DNA of 64,000 bases from Latrodectus hesperus (GCA_037975125.1 CM075854.1:68595261-68659260), one strand, 5' to 3'; positions 34,605-51,399 are shown, numbered from the stretch's first letter. The notes: a model not told the origin generated them from the sequence alone. Made by a program: numbers and translations.

Positions 34605-35115
34605 TTTGTGGTTTTAGGGGTCACCATGGCCTGAAGGTAGGACTGCGCTCTTTGGAGTGGAAAGTTCCGGGTTCCACCCACATTTGTAAGAGTGGGTCTT
34701 AAGAGTTTTCCGAATTTCTCTTTTCTTGCGACAAGTAAATGCGGTACTGTATTTATGGAAAAGTCAAGGCAATAATATCCAGTGCATATTAAAAAGCTAT
34801 ACAGCCGCACCCGAACGTTAGGCTACTGCTTAACGTTCGGGTGCCGCTAAGTGTTTTCAAAACATCCGTGACCTTTGGGATAACCATAGTCTAGCTGTAA
34901 TACTATGTTTTTTGAAGTAGAATTTCCCGGGTTTGATCCAAATAGCTGTTAAACAAAGATAGATGCCTGTTGCACATATGTACCGCGATAGGTACAGGAG
35001 AGTGTTCTGTGTCTCCTTTTTTGTGAAACGTTTAAACACACAGCTTATGAAAATTATTAATCTGTTTTCCGAGAAGATTTCTTAAAAATATCTATGAAAA
35101 GTCCTCTCTGGCAGC
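34605..35115 (+). repeat. Two diverged tRNA-like repeat units (family C), left part of the array
   Basis: Unit 1 (about 34,605-34,810) has AAGTTCCGGGTTCCACCC and AAGAGTTTTCCGAATTTCTC. Unit 2 (about 34,865-35,115) has TTCCCGGGTTTGATCC, AGCTGTTAAACAA and AAAAGTCCTCTCTGG. Both show the order B-box-like, GTTAAACAA, GAGTTTTCC, AAAATCCTCCC that recurs at 36.5-38.4 kb. They look like old tRNA-derived SINEs. Confidence 0.6.
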
Positions 35116-35149
35116 AATAATGTGCAGTGGATGTAGATTGACGAACAGC

Positions 35150-36475
35150 AATAACTAACTCCTCCATGACAAAGATGCACAAATCTTTTACAACTGCCGT
35201 GATAGGCATGTTACTCATGCAAACTCTATAGACTTGTAATCATCAAGTTCATTTCCGATTGTTCCTCCATGGATCTGGCCCAAGTAAGCAGGACATTTTT
35301 TATATATGTGTCAAATTTTGGATTATATGCATAATTGGAGATGTATGCTGTGGATTAAGCAATGAAAGTAATACCGAAGTGCTGTCAGTCCAATTGTAAC
35401 GTCAGTAAATTTACAGTTATTTGCATAGATTACAACTTGTTGGATTATCAACTTTTCTACCTGATAAACAGTATGGTATTAAGATAATCTGAATTTGTTT
35501 GCATGAGTTTCCACTTCTCTTTCAAACACTCTAAAGGAGTTCCTTGATCAAGTTTGGATGCATCTGTGTAAATATTAACGTCTTTAGACACTTGTTTTTT
35601 TATGGAAAATAGAATAATATATTAGAATGTGGAATATATTATAAACTTTTAAATTTATACTCCAAGTTGAAATATTGGTAGCATCTTTATATGAAATGGA
35701 GTTCCGTATTGTTCTTGTCTAGTTACATCACTGTCTGTTATCTTGTCTATATGAAGTTGGTGAATGCTAGTCTTAAGATAAAGTGCTTCTGCCATTCTAA
35801 GCAATGGTAGTGCACCAATAAGAACTTGAAGAGCTGATGGTGATGTAGCCTTAAAGCATCTAGGGATTAGTAAATGAAATTACCTTTGTAGACTCTCCAA
35901 GTGTTTCATTTTTCGAGCTGTAGGGGGATAATACCAAGCTGAACAACCATACCTGACAATTGTTTTCACTGTGGTTTTGTAAATTATTTTGGTGATTTTG
36001 CTTTTTAAATATCATTTATGCCCGATCATTGAACGTAGCCTTTGGACTATTTACATTGTTTTAATTTTTTGGTTTATAATAAGAAGTAAAATCGACATGT
36101 TGTGGTCAATAGTTATTCCCAAATAGTTAGTGCTTTAACATGTTTTAAACTAATGCCAGTAAGAGAAAGCTTGGGATTAAATTTGAAAGATTTTTTTTTT
36201 TGCCTTTCTCATAATCATTGCATTTGATTTCTTTGTGGAGATTTCTAATTTCAGTTTTTTGCAAATAGCGGCAAATTGAAATAGATATTTTCTACAGTTT
36301 CTTTTCATTTCTTCTCTTGTATTACCTGATACTATTTACATAATTTCATCTGTGAAAACTATTATTTGGGTATAAAATGTCAATTTTCAGTAATAATTTG
36401 ATTATAGTGCACATTCCAAAAGATGGATGGGTCCACATATTGATTCTCAAGGGCATGATGTGAGAAATTTCGATA
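35150..36475 (-). mobile_element. R1-like non-LTR retrotransposon relic (RT end and RNase H)
   Basis: Read on the minus strand from about 36,440: FTDEIM sits where the YADDI box of reverse transcriptase belongs. NTREEMKRNCRKY and KLEISTKKSNAM follow, then the thumb region IIYKTTVKTIVRYGCSAWYY with HLESLQR and PSALQVLIGALPL, typical of R1-clade and related elements. Further on, VNIYTDASKLDQGTPLE is the start of RNase H. Many stops and frameshifts; no ends found. It sits between units of the family C repeat array. Confidence 0.8.
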
Positions 36476-36479
36476 TTGG

Positions 36480-38380
36480 GTGAATCACAGGCCCATTGGT
36501 AAGAGAGTGCTTTTCAAAACAAAAGGATCAAGTTTCAATACCAACCTCATTTTGAATAATGGAATAAGGATATTTCACTTTTGTCATCTGCATACATGTC
36601 GGTCAAGGTGGGTGCTTGGGAGTTTTCCAGGTTTCCTACCTTGCATCAGGAGAATACGGTTCACTGTATAAAAATCCTCCCGGAAGGAGATTAAAATGTA
36701 TTAGAGTAGCATCATACTGTCATGCTGTAATCCTATCTACTATTTAACAATGGTAGATGGATGACGCGCCTTTACTATCAGTATGGACACCAATCTATGT
36801 AAGAGCCTTTGAGTTTTCTGGATTTTTTCTATTGAGATTCGGTTGATTATCTAGGAAAAGCCCTCCCAGAAGTCTATATCAGAGGTTGATCAAAATGTCT
36901 TACATCTGCCTTTGGCAATTAGGCTGTTTATTACGGAATGACACCACAGATTAGTGCTAGTACAGCGTCCTTCGGAATTGAGTAATACCACATTTTATTG
37001 AATTATTAATAACAACAATGACTTATGAATATCACTGTCGTTTTAGAACAGCTTTGATGAACATTATCTTTTTGGTTTCTGCATGCATATCTTTCGTGGT
37101 GGAGGCTTTGGAGTTTTCCAGATGTTTTTGCTTATGACAAGCTCACTCTGAATGAAAACTCTTCCTGAAGACAAGATGTGGCAAATTTACAAATACTTTA
37201 TAATGACTTTCCTTAATCAAGCAGTCTGAGACACTATGTCACAAACTTCTATGATGTAGTTTAAATCTTTACAATCAGGACAGGAGGTTTATTCTATACT
37301 TCTACGATATTACCTTGGACTTTACTCCTCGGGCTCACTGTGGCGTATAGTAGGGACCGTTTTTTTAAAGTTTTGGTTCCCACTATTGTTAAATAATGGG
37401 AGAAAAGTGCTACATTGTCTTTTACGCTCTTATACTTCTGCATGTCCTCCGGATTTTTTTATGCTTTCCCCCTTACGATGCATGAAAACCCCCACAATCT
37501 ATAAAAAGATAATCAAGAATACAGTTTAAAGTGAATGCACTAATGTCTAAAAAATGTAAACTTTTTGTCTACCCACAGCATTGTATTAAATTTTATGGTC
37601 TAGGAGTCATCTCGGTCTTGTGGTTTAACCTTACTTCTTGAAATATCAGAAGGTCTCAGATGCATTCATAACCATTTTTGAACAAAAGAGAGGGATATTG
37701 CGCTTCTGCTTACTGTTTGGTTTGCGTTTTATTACTTATTGTATTTTATCTTTTGTTAAATTATCCATACGGTAAATTATCCACGAAAAAATTTTGATGA
37801 GCTCAAGAATTCTGTTCTTGATCTCATCGTGGTCTATTAGAAAGTCCTGGTTTTAATTTCAGTCACTGTTAAACAATGGAAATGAATTTTACCTTTCTGT
37901 TTTCTGAATAAACATTGTTGGGGCGAATACTTAGGAGTTATCCGGATTTTTTCCTGATGACACGTTAATATAGCCTCATCTAAGGTGAAAATTCCCTTGA
38001 AAAATGTCTTTGTCGCTGGTAAAACTTTATAGTAGCTTTCAATTTTCAAGGTAAATTTTAAACTATAGACCTGGAATTACTATTATTCGTTCTTTAGTAT
38101 AAAAGTGTTATCTGAAGTGCAAGATCCCAGGATACATTTTTGTCGCTGTTGAACAATGGAGGTAGATGCTACTGTACCAGATTTATTTCATTGTTACTTG
38201 AGAATATGGTCTAAGGACATCTATGGTGGCTTGGATTGTTTGTCTCTCAAAGGTCATCTTTTCAATAAGAGAGTTAATCATTCCGGGTTTACAGTACAAC
38301 CTATGAAAAAAAAGTTTTCTGGAAGGTTAAGCTCTAAAACTAAGAGTTCTGGTCGACCTTCTATTATATGGTATCAATAA
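36480..38380 (+). repeat. Diverged array of tRNA-like repeats (family C), about six units
   Basis: Units of roughly 200-300 bp recur at about 36480, 36721, 36950, 37330, 37800 and 38060. Shared landmarks, in order, are a B-box-like GTTTnAATnCC, GTTAAACAATGGAnATGnAT or similar, TTTCTGnATnnACAT, GGAGTTTTCCGGATTTTTTCC (best copy 37932-37951, with one change), and AAAATCCTCCCGGAAG. They are all in the same orientation. Short frames inside are accidental. Whether this is a tandem expansion or repeated SINE insertion is unclear. Confidence 0.6.
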
Positions 38381-38381
38381 T

Positions 38382-41300
38382 GATAAAACATGGGTTAGTT
38401 CATGTTTTAGAATATTATATAAATATAAATATTTAATTTCCTTTTCAAAAAGGGACTATCTAAAATTATCTTGGCAATGTTTTTACACTAAAAACTGTTG
38501 TTTGACAACTTTTATTAAACAACTGTTAACTGTCACCATTTTTTGAATGCAGAAAGCTCACGACATTCACATGGATTTATGGCCTACACTAAAACACTTA
38601 CGTAATCATAATAACTTAGGCAAAACTTTTTTTATTTTAGAAGCAACATTAGATTTACTACTACATATTCCTAAATAAATTGAATGACTTTTTTTGCATG
38701 TAGTATACTACATGCAAAAAATACTACTTAAAATTTTTTGACAATGATGTTCAGGGATATATCCCTCCCAATTGAACTTGTGGGGCATTTTCTTTATAAT
38801 TTTTAACTTTTTAAGTCATTTTTTCAATGAATATTACATGGATTTGAGTCCTATCATAAGAGTGGAAGATTCAGAACTCACGTTAAGTCATTAGTTCAGG
38901 TAAAATATTATCTTTCGTAAGTATAAAACATTCCTGCAGCGCGACAACAAAATATAATTATATTCCATAGCAAAACAGATGGGGTATTCCAACTTTGCAC
39001 AAATTTTACGATATCTTAAGCTTTGCCTAAATTTCATGGCCATTCATTCATTCATCAAATATAATTTAGATTTGAGAATTCTAAAAAAAGGTGATTTTAA
39101 GCAGATTTATAAGTAGAGATAAATCGTATATTCTCTCTCATTCTCTCTCTTTCTAACCTCATAAAACTAATTACAAAACATAAAGATCAAATGATTGTAA
39201 AACTGGCCCTTAAAACTTGTTCTTTATTACTTTATACTTCGAGATGATACTTTTTACAATTTCAGTAATCTAAATTTTTAATGTTTTTCCTCACTAAAAT
39301 TAATTTACACACCAGAAATTAATTGATTAGATCATATATTTTTAAAAATTTTCTCTGTAAGTATGTTTTTTAATTATTGTCCACAATTATTTTCATCTCG
39401 TAGACAATTATTATTTTACCATTCTACAATATCTCTTCGCAGATCAGATTTGTGACTGATCGACCAGATGTCTTAAAAGTGGATTAGAACAATTGCAAGG
39501 TGGAAATCAAATTCCTAAGCAATTGAATCGAATTCCAGAGCACCGATTATTTAGCTGTCAGCTTGATATTAAATATTAAAGTATTTAATTTTATATATAA
39601 AATACGCAATATGGGACCTTGCTTTTGTATAAAAAACCCAATTTATTATGTTCAGAGCATACTCTTTGGCATTATAATCTTTTAATACAACATTTCATTA
39701 CTTATGCTTCTAGCTGAGGTAACTGAAATATATAGTAGGTTGAAGCCGGGACCTGGCTTCGTTCCAATACACTACTATAGTTTTTGGGCTTTAAATATAG
39801 GCGTTGCAGTTGATTTAGGTTTTGTATGATATAAAAAAATATTAATTAAAAATTTTAATTAAGTTAATTAGAGTTTATCCTGTATTTGTGTAGCTATTAA
39901 AATAAAGTGATGAAATCGCTCAATTTTCTTTTAAAATATTAGAGTTATATAATTAATTCGATATATAATACAATAAGATTACACGAGCAAACAATATAAA
40001 TTTTAACAATGGTTTTATTAAAAAAAATTCCTGTAAAAATATATGGCTGCAAAATGTAACGTAAAAATACAGGCAAGAATTTTAAAAATAAGTAAATATA
40101 TTCATCAATAAATTTTTTTATAGTTTTTTTTAATGTTTTTCTTGCTGTCATACCATCTAAAATTAAAAATGAAGAACAAACGGTTTTTCAAACTTTCCTA
40201 ATTTCTCGAAGATAAGTTTGGCTCTATACGTGATGAAAATAAGAAAAAATATTATTAATTCCATTCACGTGAAGGTGAAAGGTGATTATCAAGAAATATG
40301 AACTATAGATGATACAGAGTGTACACTGTATTCCAATTGTTCTTTTTTTTTTTTTTTTGAAATGAGTCTGTAAAAGTTAGAAAATGTGTTGAAATACTTC
40401 TCCGCGAAAAGGTTATAATAAATTTAAGAAACTATCATAGTATGCCAATTTCTCAATAACATGATTTGTATATTTTAATTTATTTCTAAGAAATAATTTA
40501 AATTAACGAGTATCACTTACGCTCAAACAGCAGATCTTTATTAAGAATTTATAATCTGAAAGCTAGCTTATATAGTTCTGGATTTTTATAATTCTATGAT
40601 CGACGGATTAAGAGGAAAGACTAAGAGAAGGAAACACCAGGAGACAATTTTTTACAGGATAGGAACTAATTCAGCTTTTGGTAGTCGAGTCCAGACTAAT
40701 CGGATGGGGAAGTGAATCTGTGCTTTGCATAATCGGCAACGATTTATGTAGTATTAACGAACATCGAAATTGAGGTAATTCACATATGATTTTTAACTCT
40801 CCTGAAATTATACAAGGACAAATAACTTGATTGGTAAAGCTTGGTTTGTGAACAAAAGATCATAACATTGATCATCAACCCGGTCAAGTGAACAGAAGAA
40901 ACAATAGATTGATGGTTGGGAAGGACATTTTTGTGCTTCTAATCCAGTTATGATTATCACGTTGATAGAAATTATGCATTTTAACTTGCTCCTTAATGTT
41001 TCATTGCTAAATAGATTTAGTTATAAATGAAGAGTCATTTGTGTCATCCTTGTTATCTGACTGGAATGAAGCATGTGAGGTAATATCCTTGAGGGCATCC
41101 GTCTTCGGTTCCTGCTTGATAAGTGCTATTGAGAAGCAGTCACATTCATTACACTCAGACATAATGAACATACTATGAATTTGTGTGTGTGTGATTATAA
41201 ACTTTTACAACTTATTTCTATATAAAATTAATTGCCCTGTTATTAGCTTTTGACAAACTATTTTATGCATTGATTTTAACGTTGAAGGATATGATTTATG

Positions 41301-41652
41301 TAGTCTAAATGAATGCATCCGCTTCGTATCATTCCGTTTAAGTCATCTTACACCTGGTTCAATAAATTTATAGCTTACACCCGATTTACTACACATTGGC
41401 TTAATTTTGGTTTTAGCAAAAGGAAACGTCGTATCTAGATTTCAGAGATTCCGATCTATTGTTATGAACTGAAAAGACAAATATTATATTGCAGAGAAAA
41501 TAGAAGTAGAATACACAATGGATATTTTTCGTAATATACAGCATACCGAAATAAACACAAACACATAAAGAATACAAAAAAATGTATTACGATTGAAGCT
41601 TGAAAACTTGAAATTTTACAGTTTAATACAGAAAATTGCGCACACATATATA
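38382..41652. other. AT-rich intergenic DNA
   Basis: No gene recognised. It includes a perfect 32-nt palindrome (38690-38721). Less AT-rich patches at 39,720-39,790 and 40,590-40,930 have no recognisable coding content. The latter contains TTGATTGGTAAAGCTTGG, weakly A-box-like. Confidence 0.5.
38690..38721. repeat. Perfect 32-nt palindrome
   Basis: Centre between 38705 and 38706. The right half is TACTACATGCAAAAAA and the left half is its exact reverse complement. No spacer. Confidence 0.9.
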
Positions 41653-41653
41653 T

Positions 41654-41673
41654 GATAAGTAGATTAGAACTTA

Positions 41674-41762
<89 letters not shown>

Positions 41763-41783
41763 ATAGATTCTAATCTACTTATC
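41654..41783. repeat. (TA)n tract enclosed by a 16-bp inverted repeat
   Basis: GATAAGTAGATTAGAA (41654-41669) and its exact reverse complement (41768-41783) bracket about 88 nt of TA repeats (41677-41764). The unit could extrude as a cruciform with a TA loop. It may be a small MITE whose interior has expanded. Confidence 0.9.
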
Positions 41784-42644
41784 GATTAAAAGGAACAACA
41801 TTAATGTAGCGAAAACAGAATCAAAACTTTAGATATTTTTTGGATTATAGTATAAATAAATAAATAAAAAAGAGTAAGAAATATCACATTTCTGACTGAA
41901 GTTTTAATTGTTATGACATGAAGTTCCAAAGCTTTAAAAAAGTGTAAACGGAGCAAATAATATTTAATTAATAACTTCTCAAAACAAATTTTTCATCGCG
42001 AAATGATGTTCCACGTATACATTCGATAAAAACAAATAGAAGGAGATACAACGTTTGAAAACTGTCAGTAGATGCGAAATTATTAGATGTTGAAGAGATT
42101 CTTTTCATCCTTATTCCAATATATTTTCTAGCATACCTTTGCGGGGAAAGGTGAAAACGCAGTCATTGAATAGTGCAAAAACAATGTTTTTATAAAAATC
42201 GAAAAAAATGGCAAACATCATTATTTTCTTAAGTAGATTATATGGGAATAAAGAAAGAAGGGGGCATTTTTGTTGCCGTAAATACTTTTTCTCTACTCAT
42301 AGGGAAAACGCATGGATGGCAAGTTTAAAAAGTGGAAAAAAATGTATGCTTCTTTTTTTGAAGCGCGAAGAGTTCAGGATAAGAATATAACATCGGATAA
42401 GAATATAACATCACTTAAATTAGTTATTTTGTGGAATAAGGAACTTTATATGGAGTTTAAATTAGCGTTAATTGTACTTTAAATTAGTTATAAATGATGT
42501 AATAAAAATTTCTTAAGGAAAATTAGTCAGAGATCGACATTTTGATAGAAGTTCCATTCCATTCTGAGCAACTGTTCCCCCTTTAATCTCGAAAAAAATT
42601 TGGTGGAGAGACAGAATAAAAAGTTTCTTTTCATAGATTAGCCG
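41784..42644. other. AT-rich intergenic DNA
   Basis: No gene confirmed. A 60-codon plus-strand frame at 42208-42390 has no recognisable motif. AACATCGGATAAGAATAT-like sequence is duplicated in tandem near 42,380-42,410. Confidence 0.5.
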
Positions 42645-42651
42645 TACACTT

Positions 42652-42921
42652 TCCACCCACACTGTTTAGTGGTCAGAGTGCCTGACTGTGGATAAGGAGG
42701 TCCTGGGTTCGAATCCCAGTTCGGGCATGGATTTACTTTCTCTATCTATCCTGTCTTTGCCATTTTTTTGTATGAATGGTTGCCTACCTTATAAACGGGT
42801 ACCTATGGCATGTATGTACTGAGGAAGTCGGACTCCACATCAAAATATGGTCCAATTGGAAAAGTGGAGCAGAGCACCCTATAATGACAACCTAGCTCGC
42901 ATAAGACAACAACATCATCCA
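42652..42921 (+). mobile_element. tRNA-derived SINE (family A), plus orientation
   Basis: The head has TTTAGTGGTCAGAGTGCC (A-box-like) and GGGTTCGAATCCCAG (B box). The body shares AAACGGGTACC and GAAGTCGGACTCCAC with the other family A copies, and the tail is GACAACAACATCATC. TACACTT at 42645-42651 and 42922-42928 is a likely short target-site duplication. Confidence 0.9.
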
Positions 42922-42928
42922 TACACTT

Positions 42929-47181
<4,253 letters not shown>

Positions 47182-47237
47182 CTCTTCAGAATATAATACC
47201 TTGCTTTTATTCTGTAATGAAAAATACAAATTATTAG

Positions 47238-47525
47238 TCACAGCAATGATTTGAAAAATTCCTCTCTGCCGTCTGTAGTAGAGTAAATTCTCTCGATTGT
47301 GTCAAGTAGATGATCTGATAATTCAAGTCTACTTTTTGAAGCCTTTTGAGCATTTACATAATACTGGATTCTCCAATAGCTTTCCATAGAAAGAGCCTGA
47401 TTTGCTGGTCGTGAGGGGTGAAAGAAAGGAAAATTCCCAAACCTTCCACATTGAGTTATATTATTTAACATTGACGGAATTGATTCTTTAATCTTTCGCT
47501 TCGAAAATTTCTTTTTTAATCATTA
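47238..47525 (-). CDS. Unrecognised coding-like exon or short ORF
   Basis: A minus-strand frame runs from about 47,525 (stop just upstream) to a TGA at 47,238. It includes a 77-residue Met-initiated part from 47,471. The peptide has [20 protein letters not shown], then [20 protein letters not shown] and [20 protein letters not shown]. Amino-acid composition is balanced and unlike translated AT-rich noise. A weak splice acceptor could lie near 47,527. It ends 57 nt from a large (TA)n tract. It could be the last exon of a host gene or part of an unrecognised element. Confidence 0.35.
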
Positions 47526-47529
47526 ACTT

Positions 47530-48807
47530 AGATTTGAAATATTTTTTTCAAAATCCCAAGTATTTTTATTAATTCAAATGATAATTTAATGTTTTTAAAT
47601 AATATTACTTCTGAGTTTAATTTTTAAAAATTTTGTATTTTAAAATGCGATGATTTTAATGAATAGGAGTTTTTGACATTCCTTGAATGGTAAGTTTTAA
47701 CAAAAATACCGAAGAAAATTTATCGAAGTGCTTGTTCTTTAAATTAATCATATTTATATTCTTTTAATTTGTTATAAAGCAGTATTTATAAAAATTAGCT
47801 TTGAATATTTGGAATAAGTTTTTAATAATGAATCTTGCTTTCTTATATACGTCCTTAAGTCATCAATTGTCTCTTTTTTCAAAAAAAATGTATAAAACAC
47901 AGAGAAATAGAAAAAAGTTGAATTGGAATTATAGAGTCAACAACATAAAAGAGACAGATAATTTCGATCACTTTACTAAAAATTAATGAATGAAAAGTGC
48001 TTTTCACTAATTTTTCTTGAAAAATCCAGAATTTTTTACTAGTTTCCATTTTGTGTACAATTCAAATTTTCCTTTTTTGTAAATTCAATTTAATGTAAAC
48101 TTAATAAAAATGAACTGAAAATAACACTTGTAAACAAACTATTTAAAAGAAAAAAATTAATGCTCTTGCTTCAGGTTGTAAGAAGCAATAATAGAGTCTA
48201 CTACTTATGTTTATAAAAAAAGAAAAAAAATCATGATAGAGCACCAGATTTCTCTATATAAATAATTTCTCTATATTAAATATTACAAATTGGGAAAGTT
48301 TTGCTTAAAAAAATCAATTTTCTTACAAAGTTTATGCACTAGAAGAGAAAAATGAGTTGGTATATGTTTTATTATTGAATTATATGTAAGAATTACTTTA
48401 CAACAATGTGACCTCAAGCATTCAAGTTGTATGACAATGAAAATATAACTTACATTTTGATTGCTTACGGGTACATATCATAAAATACTAAATCCCGTAA
48501 GCAATCAAGTGATTCACCTGACAGTTAGGCTTAAAGTTATCATCCATTATGATTTTATATAAATTAATCTGTGGTGTTGCTGGAGGATTGTTAAATATGC
48601 TACGAAAGAAGCAAATGCTTTTTCATGAGGTATATTTTAAGATACTTTTGAAAGCTTAAGCTGCTTTGTCTGTGTAAAACTCTTTAGCTTGTCCTCAGTT
48701 TGATCTAGTGCTTAAAATCTTGTGTTCACGATGTCTTAAATCTCACACACATTCCTTCTTAACAACATTGAATGGATACAACATTTTTGTTTTTTAGTGG
48801 TATTTGT
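47530..48807. other. AT-rich intergenic DNA
   Basis: No gene seen. The inverted pair TTGATTGCTTACGG (about 48,458) and CCGTAAGCAATCAA (about 48,494) could form a hairpin. Confidence 0.5.
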
Positions 48808-48916
48808 TGTTCTTTCACGAAAGTAAATTTCCTTGCTTTGTTAGTCGAATGTGTGTTTAAATATTTTCGCCACACTAAGCCAGTGGCGCTGTAGTTAATT
48901 ATTCCGAGACGGAACA
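48808..48916 (-). repeat. BEL/Pao 3' LTR
   Basis: 109 bp, aligned end to end with the 5' LTR with about a dozen substitutions and one small indel. Confidence 0.9.
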
Positions 48917-49084
48917 TCCCACCCGGCATTGAAATTTTCAAAAATTTAAAAAGACTTGGTTACAAATAACATACTAATACAAAGTTTACATAAGCAAATT
49001 ACACATATATTTACAACTAAATTACAAAATATTTACAATTAAACAAGAATATTGAATATATTACACTATATATATTTTATCAAA

Positions 49085-50207
49085 TTTTCTTTACAAATTG
49101 TCCTTAGAAGGTAGTATACAAAATTTTCAGATAGCTCGTGGGAAAACACCTGTTGCAGTTTTCAATTTTACTACACGAATCTAATCAGAACCTAGAACTA
49201 CCGCTAACACTCTGGCAAGAGCCCATTTACAGGGAGATAACCCATCTTCCTTTTATAGAACTAAAGTTCCGATTTTAATATTGTTTTTATTAATCTGTCA
49301 TGTATGTCTATGTTGCAAATGGTTCAGATAGTCACACTGCCAGCGCTGCCAAATTATTTGAACATAGTTCTTTATCAGTTTCCAGCGTTGCCACAAATTA
49401 TATATATATATTAATCTGGGGTTCCGGTATAATCTTAATTGGACTCCCATTTAAAAAATGTTCTGGTGTCAGTAATTCAAACTCATTTATGTCCAACGAC
49501 AATGGTACTAAAGGTCATGAGTTTAAAATACCTTGTACCTGAATGATTATTGTTCCGAATTGTTCCAATGTTAGTTTATTGTTACCTAGAGTTCTTTGTA
49601 GGTGGTGTTTAAAGGATTTAACACCTGCCTCCCATAAACCACCAAAATTTGGAGAATGGGGAGGAATAAATTTCCAATTGATTGATTCTGACGAATAAAA
49701 GTTTGCTAAATTTGAATCTGGGTTCTGAACTAAATTTTGTAAGCACTTTAATTATGAATGGGTACACTTACTAAATTTTGTAGTGTAGTCAGACATAACT
49801 GCAGCCACCTTACCTTTGCGGAAACAAAACCCCTTCAGAGCTGCAATGAAGGCCTCTGAAGTAATATCACTTACTGTTTCCATGTGAATTGCCTTCGTTG
49901 CTAAACAAATAAAAATCGCTACATATATCTTATGAAAAATGCTATTTCATTTGTTGAGAAATTTTATTAGAAAAGGTCCACAACAATCAACTCCCGAACT
50001 TAGAAATGGGGGATTTGGAGTTACGCGTTCGGATGGAAGATTGCCCATCAGCTGATCTAATACTTTAAGTATGCTTTTAAAACATATTAAAAAATCATGG
50101 ATTATCTTACGAGGAATCCCCTTTCCATTAATGGTCCAATATTTTAATAGGCTTTGATGCAACAAACCCTGTGCACCAATATGCAAATTTTTCAAATATG
50201 TATTCAA
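49085..50207 (-). pseudogene. BEL/Pao integrase and DUF5641-like C-terminus, broken
   Basis: Overlapping the previous fragment in another frame: GLLHQSLLKYWTINGKG, LGNLPSERVTPNPPF-type sequence and SSGVDCCGPFLIK (a catalytic-Asp context). Then ICLATKAIHMETVSDITSEA, MSDYTTKF in place of the usual SDNGTNF, and NFGGLWEAGVKSFKHHL with the catalytic Glu. The end (LSPCKWALARV, RVVKLKTATG) matches DUF5641. Several stops and frame changes make it inactive. Confidence 0.85.
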
Positions 50208-50910
50208 ATATTAATTTTGTTAATTTATGTCTACTTGGCAAAATTATTTGGTGATTAGATTCAAAGGTTAAAACCGAATTTTTAAGTCTGCCACCAACTC
50301 TCAAAATCAATTCATCATCTACGAAAGGACCAAGTGATCTTACCTTGCTTGATGGAGATGCATTATGACCCTCTTTTAACGCAGCAATTTCTGAAGAAAA
50401 CTCACAAGGCTGAATATTTCTTACCATAAATTTTGTACTCTCCTCGATTTCCTTACTAGTTAGATGTGGGCCGCTAACATCCTTTCGTCGCAGCTTATTT
50501 ATAAACTTGAAAATATAACTACGAATTCTAATTAGTTTAAGAAAGTTATTAGAACGATTTATAATGAAATCCATTAGGTCATTTGTTAAAGTTTGAAGTT
50601 TAAAGTTCACAAGTTCTTTCAATTCCCTTTCATAATCATTGTCCATCAAGATAGGTAAATCAGTTGGTAACTCTGTATGGAAATCTTCCTGAAGAAAATA
50701 ATTCACACTACCAATCAACGCGTTGATTTCTTTTGGAATGTAAAATTCTGGATCTGTCAATTCAATAGAACTCGGAATTCTTATATATGAAATATCCAAT
50801 TTAGTAGTAGAAATTAAATCCGTAATCCGCGGTAGTAGTATAGTACCACTACCAACATAAAATGTTTTAGCAGTATTTGAAACTTCAGCATTTACTGTAT
50901 ATTTTCCCAT
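50128..50910 (-). pseudogene. BEL/Pao pol fragment: protease-like end fused to the pre-integrase region
   Basis: A 260-residue open frame begins MGKYTVNAEVSNTAKTFYVG. Residues ~20-70 (LLPRITDLISTTKLDISYI, then IPKEINALIGSVNYF) match the DUF1758 aspartic-protease-like region. Immediately afterwards the frame continues with the connector that normally lies after RNase H. Then comes the integrase zinc-binding start (LGPFVDDELILRVGGRLKNS, HQIILPSRHKLTKLI). The roughly 2-2.5 kb that should encode RT and RNase H are missing, near 50,690, without breaking the frame. Confidence 0.88.
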
Positions 50911-51179
50911 TACCGATACGCCATATATTCCGGAAATACTTATTTTGCTTGCCTTTAATTTTATTCCCTATTTGCTTGTCACGCTTTCTGAAAGTAAGCA
51001 AATAGAACTAAAAGACACTTCATTTTCATTTTTCCTTCTTTTTTATTTTTATATAGATGTAAGCGGTGTTTAGCAAAACAGATTTATTGTAAGCGCGCGT
51101 TAAGATTATCTTCGCCACTTTTGACTTACTCTGAGGTCTCCCTCACACTGAACATGTGTGACCTTCGAAGAATCCTAAT

Positions 51180-51399
51180 TTTTTTTGTTTCGTTTTGTAA
51201 CTGATGCAGAAGTGAACTGTGAGCTTTATTGCAGCCACTTAATTTAGTTCTATTTGCTTGGCAGTTAAATTTTGATCTACATTTATCGGAATGAGAATGA
51301 AGGCAGTTTTTACATAAATTATTACGTTTAATAAAATCCTCTCAATCATTATCACTTGTATTTTGAAACATAATGCATTTAAATAGGGGATGTAAATTC
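51180..51399 (-). pseudogene. BEL/Pao zinc-knuckle segment
   Basis: The minus strand reads PCVLCKNLHPLFKC, one stop, then NLCKNCLHSHSDKC and SGCNKAHSSLLH. These are two to three CCHC-type cysteine/histidine clusters, as expected between Gag and protease in Pao elements. They bind nucleic acid in intact relatives. Confidence 0.8.

Noticed and set aside
34605..38380. CRISPR-like array
   Set aside because: Units are 200-300 bp, diverged and tRNA-like, with no short identical repeats or uniform spacers; the genome is eukaryotic.
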